Source of the DNA: Clostridia bacterium
Lineage (GTDB): Bacteria > Bacillota > Clostridia > RGIG6154
Length of the DNA stretch: 16,212 nt
NCBI GenBank assembly: GCA_017622395.1
Contig: JAGARF010000092.1
Location: forward strand, 1-16,212
Reading direction: 5' to 3'
Shown piece after piece: positions 7,094 through 14,242 of this stretch; the first letter of the stretch is position 1, and each line of letters opens with the position of its first letter. Made by a program: the position numbers and the translations under genes. The notes under the pieces are model-generated. The model saw only the letters and a program-made list of their open reading frames with translations, was not told the origin of the DNA and did not search any database.

Positions 7094-7131
7094 CTCTTTT
7101 GATTGAGAGGTTTTTGTTCACCCTGCAGGTT

Positions 7132-7920
7132 TTATTTTTTCCTTTCTCTCCTGTACTGTGTGGGCGATACAGAAAATCTTTGTTTAAAATGTCTTTCAAA
7201 ATTTGCGTAATCGCAAAAACCTGATTCAAAGCATATATCTGTAACTGTCATATTTGAATATTCAAGCAATTTCTTTGTATAATCATATCTTATTGTGTTC
7301 AAATATTCTTTAAAGTTAACACCGCATTCTTTTGTGAAAAGATAGCTCATATAGGCTGGTGTTACATCTGCATCAGCAGCGATATCCGAAAGTCCTATAT
7401 CATTTCTGAAGTTATTCTGAATATAAAGCATTGCATTTTGTACTTTGGACATATAACCGTGTCTGTGAGCATTGTTTATCCTGCATATTTTCCCAATAAT
7501 ACTATTTAGCAAATAAAAACTGTACTCATCATCATTTTCAGAAGATGCAAGATTAAGCTCACGCATAACCGACACAAGATACTGCACATCTTCTTCAGAA
7601 AGCATAACACTGTCCGAATTAAAAACCGTAGAAAGCTTAGACAGCATATTTCTGTCACATATCTCCCCCGTAAACATAAGTGTTATAACCTGCGAGGCAT
7701 CCGTTATTACCTTATGGAAATTCACAGGTGTCATAAAAAACAACATATTTTTTTCTATTTTCCGTTCAACACCGTCTATTATATAACTTCCGCTTCCTGA
7801 TATAATCAGTTCAATTTCATAAAATTCGTGCCAATGCGTAGGATAACTGCTAATAGTCTTTTCTTTCACCATCACTTTTTGATTTTTTATTTTTTGCAAC
7901 CTTGTATATCTGTCTATCAT
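7132..7920 (-). CDS. AraC-family transcriptional regulator with cupin sensor domain
   Basis: 262 aa. The N-terminal cupin-type ligand-binding domain (about 15-95) includes THWHEFYEIELI (28-39), the histidine/acidic motif seen in sugar-responsive AraC regulators. The C-terminal double helix-turn-helix (about 160-260) contains LSDIAADADVTPAYMSYLFTK (helix pair 177-197) and ITDICFESGF/NFERHFKQ-type second HTH ending in the family signature FSVSPTQYRRER. AGGTG lies 7-8 nt before ATG 7920. It is divergent from the transaldolase gene with 127 bp between start codons and faces the eda-kdgK operon tail-to-tail across the palindromic element. It may control tal or the hexuronate genes; the sequence does not show which. 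It has its own weak promoter candidate near 7940-7965 (minus). Confidence 0.9.
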   Translation of the reverse strand: MIDRYTRLQKIKNQKVMVKEKTISSYPTHWHEFYEIELIISGSGSYIIDGVERKIEKNMLFFMTPVNFHKVITDASQVITLMFTGEICDRNMLSKLSTVFNSDSVMLSEEDVQYLVSVMRELNLASSENDDEYSFYLLNSIIGKICRINNAHRHGYMSKVQNAMLYIQNNFRNDIGLSDIAADADVTPAYMSYLFTKECGVNFKEYLNTIRYDYTKKLLEYSNMTVTDICFESGFCDYANFERHFKQRFSVSPTQYRRERKK

Positions 7921-8006
7921 AATTTATCACCTGAAATAATTTTATATCAAAATCGTAAAAAAAGCAATATTATTCCATAAATCTGCAATGCACTTATATA
8001 AAAAAA

Positions 8007-8015
8007 TGATATACT
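8007..8015 (+). promoter_or_regulatory. Extended -10 promoter of the transaldolase gene
   Basis: TGA followed by TATACT (8010-8015) fits TGnTATAAT with one mismatch. No clear -35 at 17 nt. A leader of about 25 nt carries AAGGAGG before ATG 8048. The region upstream is shared with the divergent AraC-family gene, whose product could act here. Confidence 0.5.
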
Positions 8016-8047
8016 ATAGCGGTAAAACGAAAAGGAGGAAGAATTCA

Positions 8048-8695
8048 ATGAAACTTTTTATCGACACTGCAAATATTGAAGAAATCAAAGATGCCAATGA
8101 GCTTGGCGTAATATGCGGAGTTACTACAAATCCGTCACTAATCGCAAAAGAGGGCAGAGATTTTAAAACTGTAATTGACGAAATAACTGCAATTGTAGAT
8201 GGACCTATATCAGCTGAAGTAATAAGCCTTGATGCTGAATCTATGGTAGAAGAAGCAATACCTCTTGCTCAAATGCACAAAAACATCGTAATCAAAATCC
8301 CTATGACCAAAGAAGGTCTTAAGGCTGTAAAAAAGCTTTCCGCAATGGGTATACATACAAATGTAACTTTGATTTTCTCAGCATCACAAGCACTGCTTGC
8401 TGCGCGTGCAGGTGCAACATATGTAAGTCCTTTTTTAGGAAGACTTGACGATGTAAACTCTGATGGAATGGCACTAATTTCTGATATTGTTGATATTTTT
8501 GATGCACACGCAATCAGCACTGAGATTATATGTGCAAGTATCAGAAACCCAAATCATGTTACAGAAGCTGCAAAGCTTGGAGCAGATATTGCAACTGTCC
8601 CCTACAGCGTAATTATGCAGATGTTAAAGCATCCGCTTACCGATGCAGGAATAGAGAAATTTTTAAAGGATTGGGAAAATCACTTAAACAGATAA
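8048..8695 (+). CDS. tal: Transaldolase, TalC/FSA-size class I aldolase
   Basis: 215 aa, the small decameric type of transaldolase. Seen: [20 protein letters not shown] start, [13 protein letters not shown] (24-36), Schiff-base lysine K83 in [31 protein letters not shown] (104-123) and SPFLGRLDD (127-135). The sequence closely follows the Bacillus transaldolase pattern. Residue E57 in SAEVISLD matches transaldolase rather than E. coli fructose-6-phosphate aldolase, which has Gln there. Expected reaction: transfer of dihydroxyacetone between sedoheptulose 7-phosphate and glyceraldehyde 3-phosphate. The frame is open back to ATG 7988, but AAGGAGG 8-10 nt before ATG 8048 and the family start fix the shorter form. 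The promoter also lies inside the longer ORF. It is followed 8 nt later by a strong terminator. Confidence 0.93.
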   Translation: MKLFIDTANIEEIKDANELGVICGVTTNPSLIAKEGRDFKTVIDEITAIVDGPISAEVISLDAESMVEEAIPLAQMHKNIVIKIPMTKEGLKAVKKLSAMGIHTNVTLIFSASQALLAARAGATYVSPFLGRLDDVNSDGMALISDIVDIFDAHAISTEIICASIRNPNHVTEAAKLGADIATVPYSVIMQMLKHPLTDAGIEKFLKDWENHLNR

Positions 8696-8703
8696 CTATA
8701 AAT

Positions 8704-8735
8704 AAAAAACTGTGCGGAATTCCGCACAGTTTTTT
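8704..8735. terminator. Bidirectional terminator between tal and the stalk-domain genes
   Basis: A perfect 32-bp palindrome: AAAAAACTGTGCGGAA (8704-8719) and TTCCGCACAGTTTTTT (8720-8735). It ends the tal transcript on the plus strand and the secreted-protein operon on the minus strand. The TAA of the latter (8736-8734) overlaps its end. Confidence 0.92.
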
Positions 8736-10122
8736 ATTTAACTTTTATAACCTTACCGAGTTTTCGGTTTATTGCAAGTATTTCACCCTTTGGGGAAACT
8801 GCATCATATGTTGAATATACATAATATGCAACTTTTTCTAGCTTTTCTCCGTCAAATGTGAAATATCCGTCATTTACAAGGCTTGTTTTAACTTCTCCAC
8901 CTTCTATATAATCTTCAGGCGACCAGGTGCATTTTAAATAGAGCTTATTATCGGCAACACCTATGATTTCCATATTGTTGAAGTTTTCATCTTTAATCTG
9001 CACTACTGCTCCATCGGGCGTGAGCTTCATCAACTGTTTGTTCTGCAGAGTGTGAGTAGAGAATGTTTTCCAATATTTATTTGTGTTAAAATACATAGTA
9101 TCTCCCATAACATACGGATTTGAAACCATTGTATTTCCATCTAAAAATTTCATTTCATCATTATGCAGTAAATAAGTATAATCCGCATCTCCTCCGTATC
9201 TGCTTCCGTCTTTCTTTGAATACGCAGTATACACATTCATTTTGCAAACGGTGAGAGGTTTGAAATTTTCCGTCTTATACATTGATACATTATATTCAAC
9301 CTTTTCAACATCTTCAGGTTTTACAAAATCAGGTGATGCTTCTTCTAGAAAAGCACCATCAAGCTTTTGATTTTTATAATACACATATCCGTCTTTTACA
9401 TCAAGCTTAACCTCTTCATTTTTAGCTGTATTTTTCGGCTCGTCTGCCTGTGTGTAATCATCACGGCGAACAATTTCACCTGTTTCAAAGCTTGCTTGAT
9501 AATATATTAACCCCGGAATAGTCTGAACTGTCCCGTCAGGCTGAGGCATTTCCATATATCCGTATTCTCTGAAAATCACCCCTTTGTCATCAACCTCAAC
9601 CTTCTCTCCTATATCGTCACGCATACTTGTATTTGTTGTTATAGTAAATGTTTTGCCTGAAAAATCTATTGTCCATCCAAATTCATTTACCGCAAAATCC
9701 CAGGTCATAGGGAAATATGTAACACCGCGGAAGTTAAAAACAGGATATTGCTGTTTTGTATTATCTATCTCTTTACCATTTACAATAACATTATAACTTG
9801 GTATAACAGCCGTATTTTTCTTTGTGTTCTTTGCTGTTTCATATAAAGGAATATTTTCATAAGAGGGATTGTACGCAATCAAAAATGCATTTCCGTCAAA
9901 ACCGCAGGCAAGGTCCATACCTTTGCAATATTCAAAGGTTGCAGGAAAATAGGTTATCCCCTTGTAATTTAAAAACGGGTACAAAGAGTCATAATAATAA
10001 ACAGGTGTTTCGTTAAGTATGATTTCATAATCCGGTATTGTGACAGTTACAGCTTGTTCTGCACATACCGAAAATTGCATACATATGAGAACCAACAATA
10101 AAATTACAGTTATTTTTTTCAT
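8734..10122 (-). CDS. Secreted protein with two tandem stalk-like domains (second of a paralogous pair)
   Basis: 462 aa. A signal peptide (about 1-21, cleavage after SVCA) indicates export. Two similar N-terminal repeats follow, about 27-84 and 105-163, each with a pattern like VxIPxYxIxxN, then YPxxxxxGxTYFP and an aromatic/Gly-Trp end. They resemble the copper-amine-oxidase N-terminal-like (stalk) domain found in many clostridial surface proteins. The rest (about 170-462) is rich in beta-strand and YY/DG patterns and unassigned; it may be propeller-like. The start overlaps the stop of the preceding paralogue by 4 nt (ATGA), with GGGAGAG inside that gene, so the pair is translationally coupled. 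No catalytic residues are recognised. Its function is unknown. Confidence 0.85.
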   Translation of the reverse strand: MKKITVILLLVLICMQFSVCAEQAVTVTIPDYEIILNETPVYYYDSLYPFLNYKGITYFPATFEYCKGMDLACGFDGNAFLIAYNPSYENIPLYETAKNTKKNTAVIPSYNVIVNGKEIDNTKQQYPVFNFRGVTYFPMTWDFAVNEFGWTIDFSGKTFTITTNTSMRDDIGEKVEVDDKGVIFREYGYMEMPQPDGTVQTIPGLIYYQASFETGEIVRRDDYTQADEPKNTAKNEEVKLDVKDGYVYYKNQKLDGAFLEEASPDFVKPEDVEKVEYNVSMYKTENFKPLTVCKMNVYTAYSKKDGSRYGGDADYTYLLHNDEMKFLDGNTMVSNPYVMGDTMYFNTNKYWKTFSTHTLQNKQLMKLTPDGAVVQIKDENFNNMEIIGVADNKLYLKCTWSPEDYIEGGEVKTSLVNDGYFTFDGEKLEKVAYYVYSTYDAVSPKGEILAINRKLGKVIKVK

Positions 10123-11771
10123 ATTTTCTCTCCCAGATTTACTTTTACAACTTTATTTCCGTCTGTTGTATAAAGCAAGGTATCCTGATATACAAATGCA
10201 CTTCCCACTACATCTGATGTTTTAAAGCTATTCATAAAGCCTTCGCTATCTATTACTATAAGTCTTACTTTATCTTCAGAGGACTCTCCGTGTATCTTCA
10301 CTATAAGCCACTTTCCGCTTTTTGCTACAGATGTTCCTGTTTTTGTTTCAAGCATAGTTGCTCCGTTAAGGCTTGAAGCTCCTGCTGCGTAATTTGAATA
10401 TGCTCTGACTACTGTTTTATTTCCATAAATGCTTTTTAATACTGCATATATGGTAAAATCTCCTGATGCACTATCAAGCATAAGCCCTTCATTGTTTTCA
10501 TTTTCACATACTTCTCTTATGTCATTATTAAGTTCAGTATAACGCATTACCTTGCCGTTATTGTCATAGACAATCATTGTACTGTCTGCATTTTCTTCAG
10601 CAACCCAGCCATTGTATACATGAAATCCCATTATGCTGTCAAGTATTTTTTTATGCTCACCTGTTTTTGTGTCTATGCAGTAAAGTGCACTGTCATCATT
10701 TGTGTCAAGGTCTGTTGCAGTATAATAAATTTTGCCTTTATATATCTGTACACAATTTTCTTTAAAGGCGTTGTAATCCGTCATATCGCCTCTTTTTCTT
10801 CCAAGACGCACTCTCCCGGGCATTTCTTCAACATCATACTCATTATCTCCGATTTTATATGTTATATCAGAATGACTGTCAACATACTTATTCTCAAATC
10901 TTACAAATATTCCATCTTTTTCAACGGTAGTTTCGCTGTAGCCGTGTTTACCCCCTGAATAGTTCTTTGGCTTCTGATTTGTTAAAGTTCCGTCTTTTTC
11001 TATTTTGTAGTAATACTGTGTGCTCATAATAGCACCTGAGCCTGCCGAATAGCTTATATATACCTCTCCGTTTTCCATCCCAAAGCCTGCACTTCTGCTT
11101 ACAGGTGTATCAGGAAGCTCATGTATAATCTCATACTTTGAAACATCTTCAGTCTCAGCTCTCAAAACTACTCTTTTTCCTCCAACAACACCATTGTAAT
11201 AATAGTATTCTCCATCAGTTATAACCCCTCCTGAGGCATAGGGCAAATTGATTACTTCTGTATGGTAATTATCTGATTGTATATCAAGACCTTTTTCTGC
11301 TGTAAATTCATATTCCCATCCGAATTCATCAACAGCAAATCGCCATGTTAAAGGGAAATATGTAACATCATTAAATGTCAAAAGAGGATATTCTTCTTTT
11401 GAATTTTCAACCTCTTTTTCATTAATAACAATATTAAAATCACATATGGTTGCATTTAATCTGCCTGAATTTTTCCATGGCAGATTGTAATCTCTGTATG
11501 CGCAGGTAATATTTTCCTTTGTTATGGCAAGTGTTCTTGTATCATTATCCCACATAGTTTCAAGACCTAAAAATCTTGAATCGTAATATGTCATAGGAAA
11601 ATATGTTATATCTTTATATACAATCAGAGGAAATTGTCTGTACTCATTTTTAACTTCAGTGCCGTTAAATTTCACATCAAACTGAGGAATTGTTACATTA
11701 ACATTCTTAGCTAACGCAGGCACACTCAAAAGCATAAAAACACATAAAAGCATCAAAATTTTCTTTTTCAT
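10119..11771 (-). CDS. Secreted protein with two tandem stalk-like domains (first of a paralogous pair)
   Basis: 550 aa from the preferred start. Signal peptide about 1-21 (MKKK, hydrophobic core, PALA cleavage site). Two stalk-like repeats, about 24-84 and 106-165, share VTIPQF/ATICDF, FPLI/YPLL and DITYFPMT/DVTYFPLT with each other and with the downstream paralogue. The C-terminal region (about 168-550) contains repeated short YYY, GE-YIS and GKIYYTA-type beta-strands that suggest a propeller-like fold such as DUF5050; this is inference. The frame opens at GTG 11780, but GAGGTG lies 8 nt before ATG 11771, which also gives the cleanest signal peptide. It is first in the operon behind the promoter at 11790-11818. 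Attachment, enzyme activity and partners are unknown. Confidence 0.85.
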   Translation of the reverse strand: MKKKILMLLCVFMLLSVPALAKNVNVTIPQFDVKFNGTEVKNEYRQFPLIVYKDITYFPMTYYDSRFLGLETMWDNDTRTLAITKENITCAYRDYNLPWKNSGRLNATICDFNIVINEKEVENSKEEYPLLTFNDVTYFPLTWRFAVDEFGWEYEFTAEKGLDIQSDNYHTEVINLPYASGGVITDGEYYYYNGVVGGKRVVLRAETEDVSKYEIIHELPDTPVSRSAGFGMENGEVYISYSAGSGAIMSTQYYYKIEKDGTLTNQKPKNYSGGKHGYSETTVEKDGIFVRFENKYVDSHSDITYKIGDNEYDVEEMPGRVRLGRKRGDMTDYNAFKENCVQIYKGKIYYTATDLDTNDDSALYCIDTKTGEHKKILDSIMGFHVYNGWVAEENADSTMIVYDNNGKVMRYTELNNDIREVCENENNEGLMLDSASGDFTIYAVLKSIYGNKTVVRAYSNYAAGASSLNGATMLETKTGTSVAKSGKWLIVKIHGESSEDKVRLIVIDSEGFMNSFKTSDVVGSAFVYQDTLLYTTDGNKVVKVNLGEKI

Positions 11772-11789
11772 ATTCATCACCTCATAAAT

Positions 11790-11818
11790 ATTTTATCACA
11801 TATTCGGATTGATATCAA
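11790..11818 (-). promoter_or_regulatory. Promoter of the stalk-domain operon
   Basis: On the minus strand TTGATA (11818-11813), 17-nt spacer, TAAAAT (11795-11790), with TG one base before the -10. The 12-bp palindrome ATTGATATCAAT (11808-11819) covers the -35 box and could be an operator. The phased repeats at 11831-11860 lie just upstream. Confidence 0.75.
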
Positions 11819-11830
11819 TACGCACCGACT

Positions 11831-11860
11831 ATTTATCCTATTTTATCCTACTTTGTCCTA
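11831..11860. promoter_or_regulatory. Three phased 10-bp direct repeats, putative RHH operator
   Basis: ATTTATCCTA, TTTTATCCTA and CTTTGTCCTA follow one another without a gap, then a degenerate TTTGTCAATA. The 10-bp period puts each copy on the same face of the helix. Tandem short repeats of this type are bound cooperatively by ribbon-helix-helix proteins, and an RHH gene starts 53 bp away. The site lies between divergent promoters and could control both operons. The binding claim is inference. Confidence 0.6.
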
Positions 11861-11888
11861 TTTGTCAATACTTTAGACGATAATAGGG

Positions 11889-11894
11889 TATAAT
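11889..11894 (+). promoter_or_regulatory. -10 element of the RHH gene
   Basis: TATAAT at 11889-11894, 18 nt before ATG 11913. No -35 box stands at 16-18 nt; the nearest, TTGTCA (11862-11867), is 21 nt away. The promoter may therefore be weak, or the repeats may adjust its use. The leader would be only a few nucleotides long before GGGGGTG. Confidence 0.5.
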
Positions 11895-11912
11895 GATTTT
11901 GGGGGTGTAAAG

Positions 11913-12059
11913 ATGAAACCGTTAAAGGAAAAGATTAGCATAACCATAGACAATGACATTCTTGAAAAAATAAGAATTGCTGCGGAGGAAGACGACCGCT
12001 CACTTTCACAATACATTAACATCGTACTTAAAGAACATATAAAAAAGCAACTGAAATGA
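11913..12059 (+). CDS. Small ribbon-helix-helix (Arc/CopG-like) DNA-binding protein
   Basis: 48 aa. The beta-strand segment KISITIDNDI (7-16) supplies the dimer's paired DNA-reading strands. Helix A is LEKIRIAAEED, a turn follows at DRSLS, and helix B is QYINIVLKEHIKKQL. This is the whole RHH fold with no extra domain. The S-L-S-x-Y-I pattern at the A/B junction is typical of the family. GGGGGTG precedes ATG 11913. No toxin-like partner gene lies next to it: the next gene on this strand is absent, and the stop codon lies in a terminator hairpin. It is therefore more likely a stand-alone repressor than an antitoxin. The phased 10-bp repeats upstream are its likely site, with autoregulation and control of the divergent secreted-protein operon as hypotheses. 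Confidence 0.85.
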   Translation: MKPLKEKISITIDNDILEKIRIAAEEDDRSLSQYINIVLKEHIKKQLK

Positions 12060-12073
12060 TATCAGTTGCTTTT
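12043..12073. terminator. Bidirectional terminator between the RHH and DeoR genes
   Basis: AAAAGCAACTGA (12043-12054), 7-nt loop, TCAGTTGCTTTT (12062-12073): a perfect 12-bp stem with T-runs on both strands. The RHH stop codon (12057-12059) lies in the loop and the DeoR stop overlaps the end. Confidence 0.88.
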
Positions 12074-12834
12074 CAAATTTTTATTATATCTACTTTTAAT
12101 TCGTCAAGCTTGGTTTTAAATGATAAATCAAGGTCTGCGTCGGTTATGATTGTGTTTATTTTGTCAAATCCGCAAAGCTTTACAAAACCTACTCGTCCTA
12201 TTTTTGATTTATCGCAAAGATAGTATCTTTTTGAAGAGTTTTCAATCATTTTTTGTTTAATTCCACATTCAAGCTCATTGCTTTCAAGTATTCCCACATC
12301 TTCGGTTATACCCTTGCTTGAAAAGAACACTTTACTTGCAAAGAAATATTCCTTTATAATGTCTTCTGATATTGTACCTATAAAGGATTGATTTTGACTT
12401 ACTTTACCGCCAACAGATATTAGCTTTATGTTATCATAACCTGCAAGCTCGTCTATAATTCTTATGGAATTTGTTATAACGGTAACATTTTTCATTTTTT
12501 TAAGCTCTTTAGCCATATAAAATGTGGTTGTTGAGGCATCGAGAAAAATTGTGTCACCGCCGGCAATATGCTTTACCGCCTCCGCTGCGAGCATTTCTTT
12601 TGTTTCTGAGTTTGTATGCTTTCTTTTTTCTAAAGAAAGCTCGTAGCCTGATTCATCAATTGGAATTGCACCGCCGTGTGTTCTTGTTAAACATTCCTGT
12701 TTTTCAAGCTTTTCAAGATCACGGCGAACAGTTTCTTCAGTTACATCCAAAACTGTGCTTAGCTTACTTACCTGAACAGAGCCTTCCGCCTCTAAAATTT
12801 CAAGTATCTTTTTTTGTCTTTCTAACGCAAACAT
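12073..12834 (-). CDS. DeoR-family transcriptional regulator, probable BMC operon repressor
   Basis: 253 aa, standard for DeoR/GlpR. The N-terminal winged HTH (about 3-58) has VQVSKLSTVLDVTEETVRRDL (20-40) and the THGGA wing motif (52-56). The C-terminal sensor domain (about 75-232) binds phosphorylated sugars in this family. IFLDASTTT (96-104) matches the phosphate-binding loop and ITNSI, SVGGKV and the KxF--KGIT segments are also typical. AGAGGAAAAG precedes ATG 12834. The gene lies 80 bp after pduL on the same strand with only a repeat element between them and no visible promoter of its own, so it is probably the last gene of the BMC operon. DeoR regulators accompany many sugar-catabolic microcompartments. 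The effector is unknown. Confidence 0.9.
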   Translation of the reverse strand: MFALERQKKILEILEAEGSVQVSKLSTVLDVTEETVRRDLEKLEKQECLTRTHGGAIPIDESGYELSLEKRKHTNSETKEMLAAEAVKHIAGGDTIFLDASTTTFYMAKELKKMKNVTVITNSIRIIDELAGYDNIKLISVGGKVSQNQSFIGTISEDIIKEYFFASKVFFSSKGITEDVGILESNELECGIKQKMIENSSKRYYLCDKSKIGRVGFVKLCGFDKINTIITDADLDLSFKTKLDELKVDIIKI

Positions 12835-12853
12835 CTTTTCCTCTTTCGATTTT

Positions 12854-12911
12854 ACACCTCATCCACCGCAAGCGGTCCCCCTTCCCCTCAAGGGGAAGGC
12901 ATAGCGGGTGT
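12854..12911. repeat. GC-rich 58-bp palindromic intergenic repeat
   Basis: It is bounded by ACACC (12854-12858) and GGTGT (12907-12911). Inside are CCGCAAGCGG and CCTTCCCC-TCAA-GGGGAAGG hairpins. Its base composition contrasts sharply with the AT-rich surroundings. Elements of this look are, as far as I recall, scattered in clostridial genomes; I cannot count copies here. In the BMC transcript the hairpins could terminate, pause or protect the RNA before the DeoR gene. Confidence 0.7.
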
Positions 12912-12914
12912 CAT

Positions 12915-13559
12915 TTATTTCTTTATAATCTTTACAATTGATCCATTCTTAATTCCTGCCGAGTTAGCATCATCTGTATCAATATGCATTTCTGTGTTGA
13001 AATCGTCTCTTACACGAACCTGAACATCATAGAACTTAGTTGGCTTTATACCCTCTATCATAACATCAACATAGTCATTATCTTTAATTCCGTGTGCATT
13101 TGCATATTCAGGGTTTAAATGAATGTGTCTGTTTGCAATAATAACACCTTCGTTTAAATATACACTGCCTTTTGGTCCAACAATTACAAGTCTTTCTGAG
13201 CCTTCAACATTTCCTGAAGGTCTTACCGGTGGTGAAACCTTTAAGATAAATGTATCTGTTTTTGAGATTTCAACCTGTGTTTTTGCTCTTACAGGGCCAA
13301 GAACTCTTACTTTTTCTATTGATTTAAGAGATGGTCCAACAAGTGTTACACATTCTTCTGATGCGTATTCTCTTCCCATAAGAACCTTTTTAACAGTAAG
13401 CTCATAGCCTTTACCGAAAAGTATGTCAAGATGTTCTCTTGAAAGGTGGATATGTCTTTGTGATACGCCTACCTTTATTTCGTTATTTGAAGGGTTGTTT
13501 GCCTCTGCACTTTTAAGGGCATTTATAACCGCATTTTTAATTGCATCAACATCATACAT
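12915..13559 (-). CDS. pduL: Phosphate propanoyltransferase PduL (BMC phosphotransacylase)
   Basis: Converts acyl-CoA and phosphate to acyl-phosphate and CoA inside microcompartments, recycling CoA for the aldehyde dehydrogenase. 214 aa, normal length. Two copies of the barrel domain each carry the metal-binding motif: QRHIHLS with H36/H38 and NRHIHLNP with H145/H147. H192 in EMHIDTDDAN is the later ligand. The first 18 residues (DVDAIKNAVINALKSA) form an amphipathic helix typical of an encapsulation peptide, separated by an NNPSNN linker. Start ATG 13559 overlaps the stop of the shell gene by one base (TAATG), so they are coupled. The acyl group (acetyl, propionyl or other) cannot be told. 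Confidence 0.94.
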   Translation of the reverse strand: MYDVDAIKNAVINALKSAEANNPSNNEIKVGVSQRHIHLSREHLDILFGKGYELTVKKVLMGREYASEECVTLVGPSLKSIEKVRVLGPVRAKTQVEISKTDTFILKVSPPVRPSGNVEGSERLVIVGPKGSVYLNEGVIIANRHIHLNPEYANAHGIKDNDYVDVMIEGIKPTKFYDVQVRVRDDFNTEMHIDTDDANSAGIKNGSIVKIIKK

Positions 13560-14203
13560 TACTCTTCACCCCCGAAATCAAAAAACTTGATAATTTCATC
13601 ATGTGGGTTTGGGATAACTTCATTTCCGTAAACTGTGCCAAGGGCTGATGCAGATTTAACACCATTTTCAACTGCCGCTTTAACTGCTGAAACAGTACCT
13701 GTTATAACAAAGGTTACAAGTCTTCCGCCAAGTCTTTTTTCTGTATGTATAAGACGGACATCAGAGGTTTTGAGCATTGAGTCAAGACCTTCAATAGCCG
13801 CTACAAGTCCCTGAACCTCAACAAGACCGATTGCAGACTTTTTCTGTTTGCTTTCTTCTGCATCTATAAAGTTTTTAGGAAGCTTTTTATTGAATTTATC
13901 CTTGTTGATATCCATAAGATATCCCATTTTTTCAACTGTATCTGCAGGGTTTGCAATAATATGGGAAACAATGAATTTTCCCTGCTGTTTTGCATATTCT
14001 GAGCCAGCCTCAACTGCCGATCTTACTGCAGAAACATTTCCTTCTATTTTAACAATCATTACAAGGGGAGCAGGTGCGTCGGCTGCCTTTGGTCTGTTTC
14101 TGTCAAAGGCAATAACCTTAACATCTGCCGCTTTTGCCGCAATGTCTGCAACATAAACCGCCGTTGTAAAGCTGAAAACTTCTATCATTCCAAGTGCTTT
14201 CAT
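13559..14203 (-). CDS. Tandem-domain BMC shell protein (BMC-T)
   Basis: 214 aa with two BMC domains, about 3-92 and 122-205. MKALGMIEV and SAIGLVEVQG open each domain. VSAVRSAVEAG and VSAVKAAVENG are the matching helices, and IIANP and VIPNP close each one. Such proteins form trimers shaped like hexamers and make shell facets. There is no cysteine for a 4Fe-4S cluster as in PduT. The first domain has a Pro/Ala-rich loop (about 36-46) and the second EKRLGGR (155-161), near the expected pore positions. The AGGAG ribosome site is 12 nt from ATG 14203, wider than usual. A 134-nt leader with several dyads separates it from the dehydrogenase gene. Confidence 0.92.
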   Translation of the reverse strand: MKALGMIEVFSFTTAVYVADIAAKAADVKVIAFDRNRPKAADAPAPLVMIVKIEGNVSAVRSAVEAGSEYAKQQGKFIVSHIIANPADTVEKMGYLMDINKDKFNKKLPKNFIDAEESKQKKSAIGLVEVQGLVAAIEGLDSMLKTSDVRLIHTEKRLGGRLVTFVITGTVSAVKAAVENGVKSASALGTVYGNEVIPNPHDEIIKFFDFGGEE

Positions 14204-14242
14204 TTTTAAATTAAACTCCTTTTAAATAAGAGTGAGAGAAAA

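Larger units (their letters stand above)
6818..7114. repeat. MITE-like palindromic element filling the kdgK-araC gap
   Basis: This covers nearly all of the 330-base gene-free stretch 6802-7131. Perfect 14-bp terminal inverted repeats, AAAACCTCTCAATC (6818-6831) and GATTGAGAGGTTTT (7101-7114), enclose a chain of hairpins. Subterminal near-copy palindromes at 6837-6862 and 7074-7093 share the GTGTyCT-AAGGACAC core, so imperfect inverted repeats extend about 40 bp from each end. Further arms are GAGATTAATTC (6866-6876) with GAATTAATCTC (6945-6955), TAATTCC/GGAATTA (6871-6888), TGTGC/GCACA (6912-6924) and a 14-bp stem at 7025-7057. No transposase gene and no clear target-site duplication are visible. 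It resembles a non-autonomous mobile or REP-like intergenic element. Short ORFs across it are not genes. Confidence 0.75.

Noticed and set aside
6830..7224. Two short ORFs across the kdgK-araC gap (68 aa minus, 64 aa plus)
   Set aside because: They run through inverted repeats, have no ribosome site or family resemblance, and one overlaps the end of the AraC-family gene.
7988..8047. Upstream ATG extending the transaldolase by 20 residues
   Set aside because: No ribosome site there. The extra peptide is unlike the family and covers the promoter, while AAGGAGG fits ATG 8048.
11831..11870. CRISPR-like or satellite repeat
   Set aside because: Units are 10 bp, contiguous and only three to four in number, with no spacers and no cas genes. 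An operator explains them better.
11913..12059. RHH protein as antitoxin of a toxin-antitoxin pair
   Set aside because: No second small ORF with toxin features is adjacent; the gene ends in a terminator and the other neighbour is a DeoR regulator on the opposite strand.
12522..12941. 139-aa plus-strand ORF across the DeoR start and repeat
   Set aside because: Antisense to a clear DeoR gene and read through the GC-rich repeat; composition is not protein-like.
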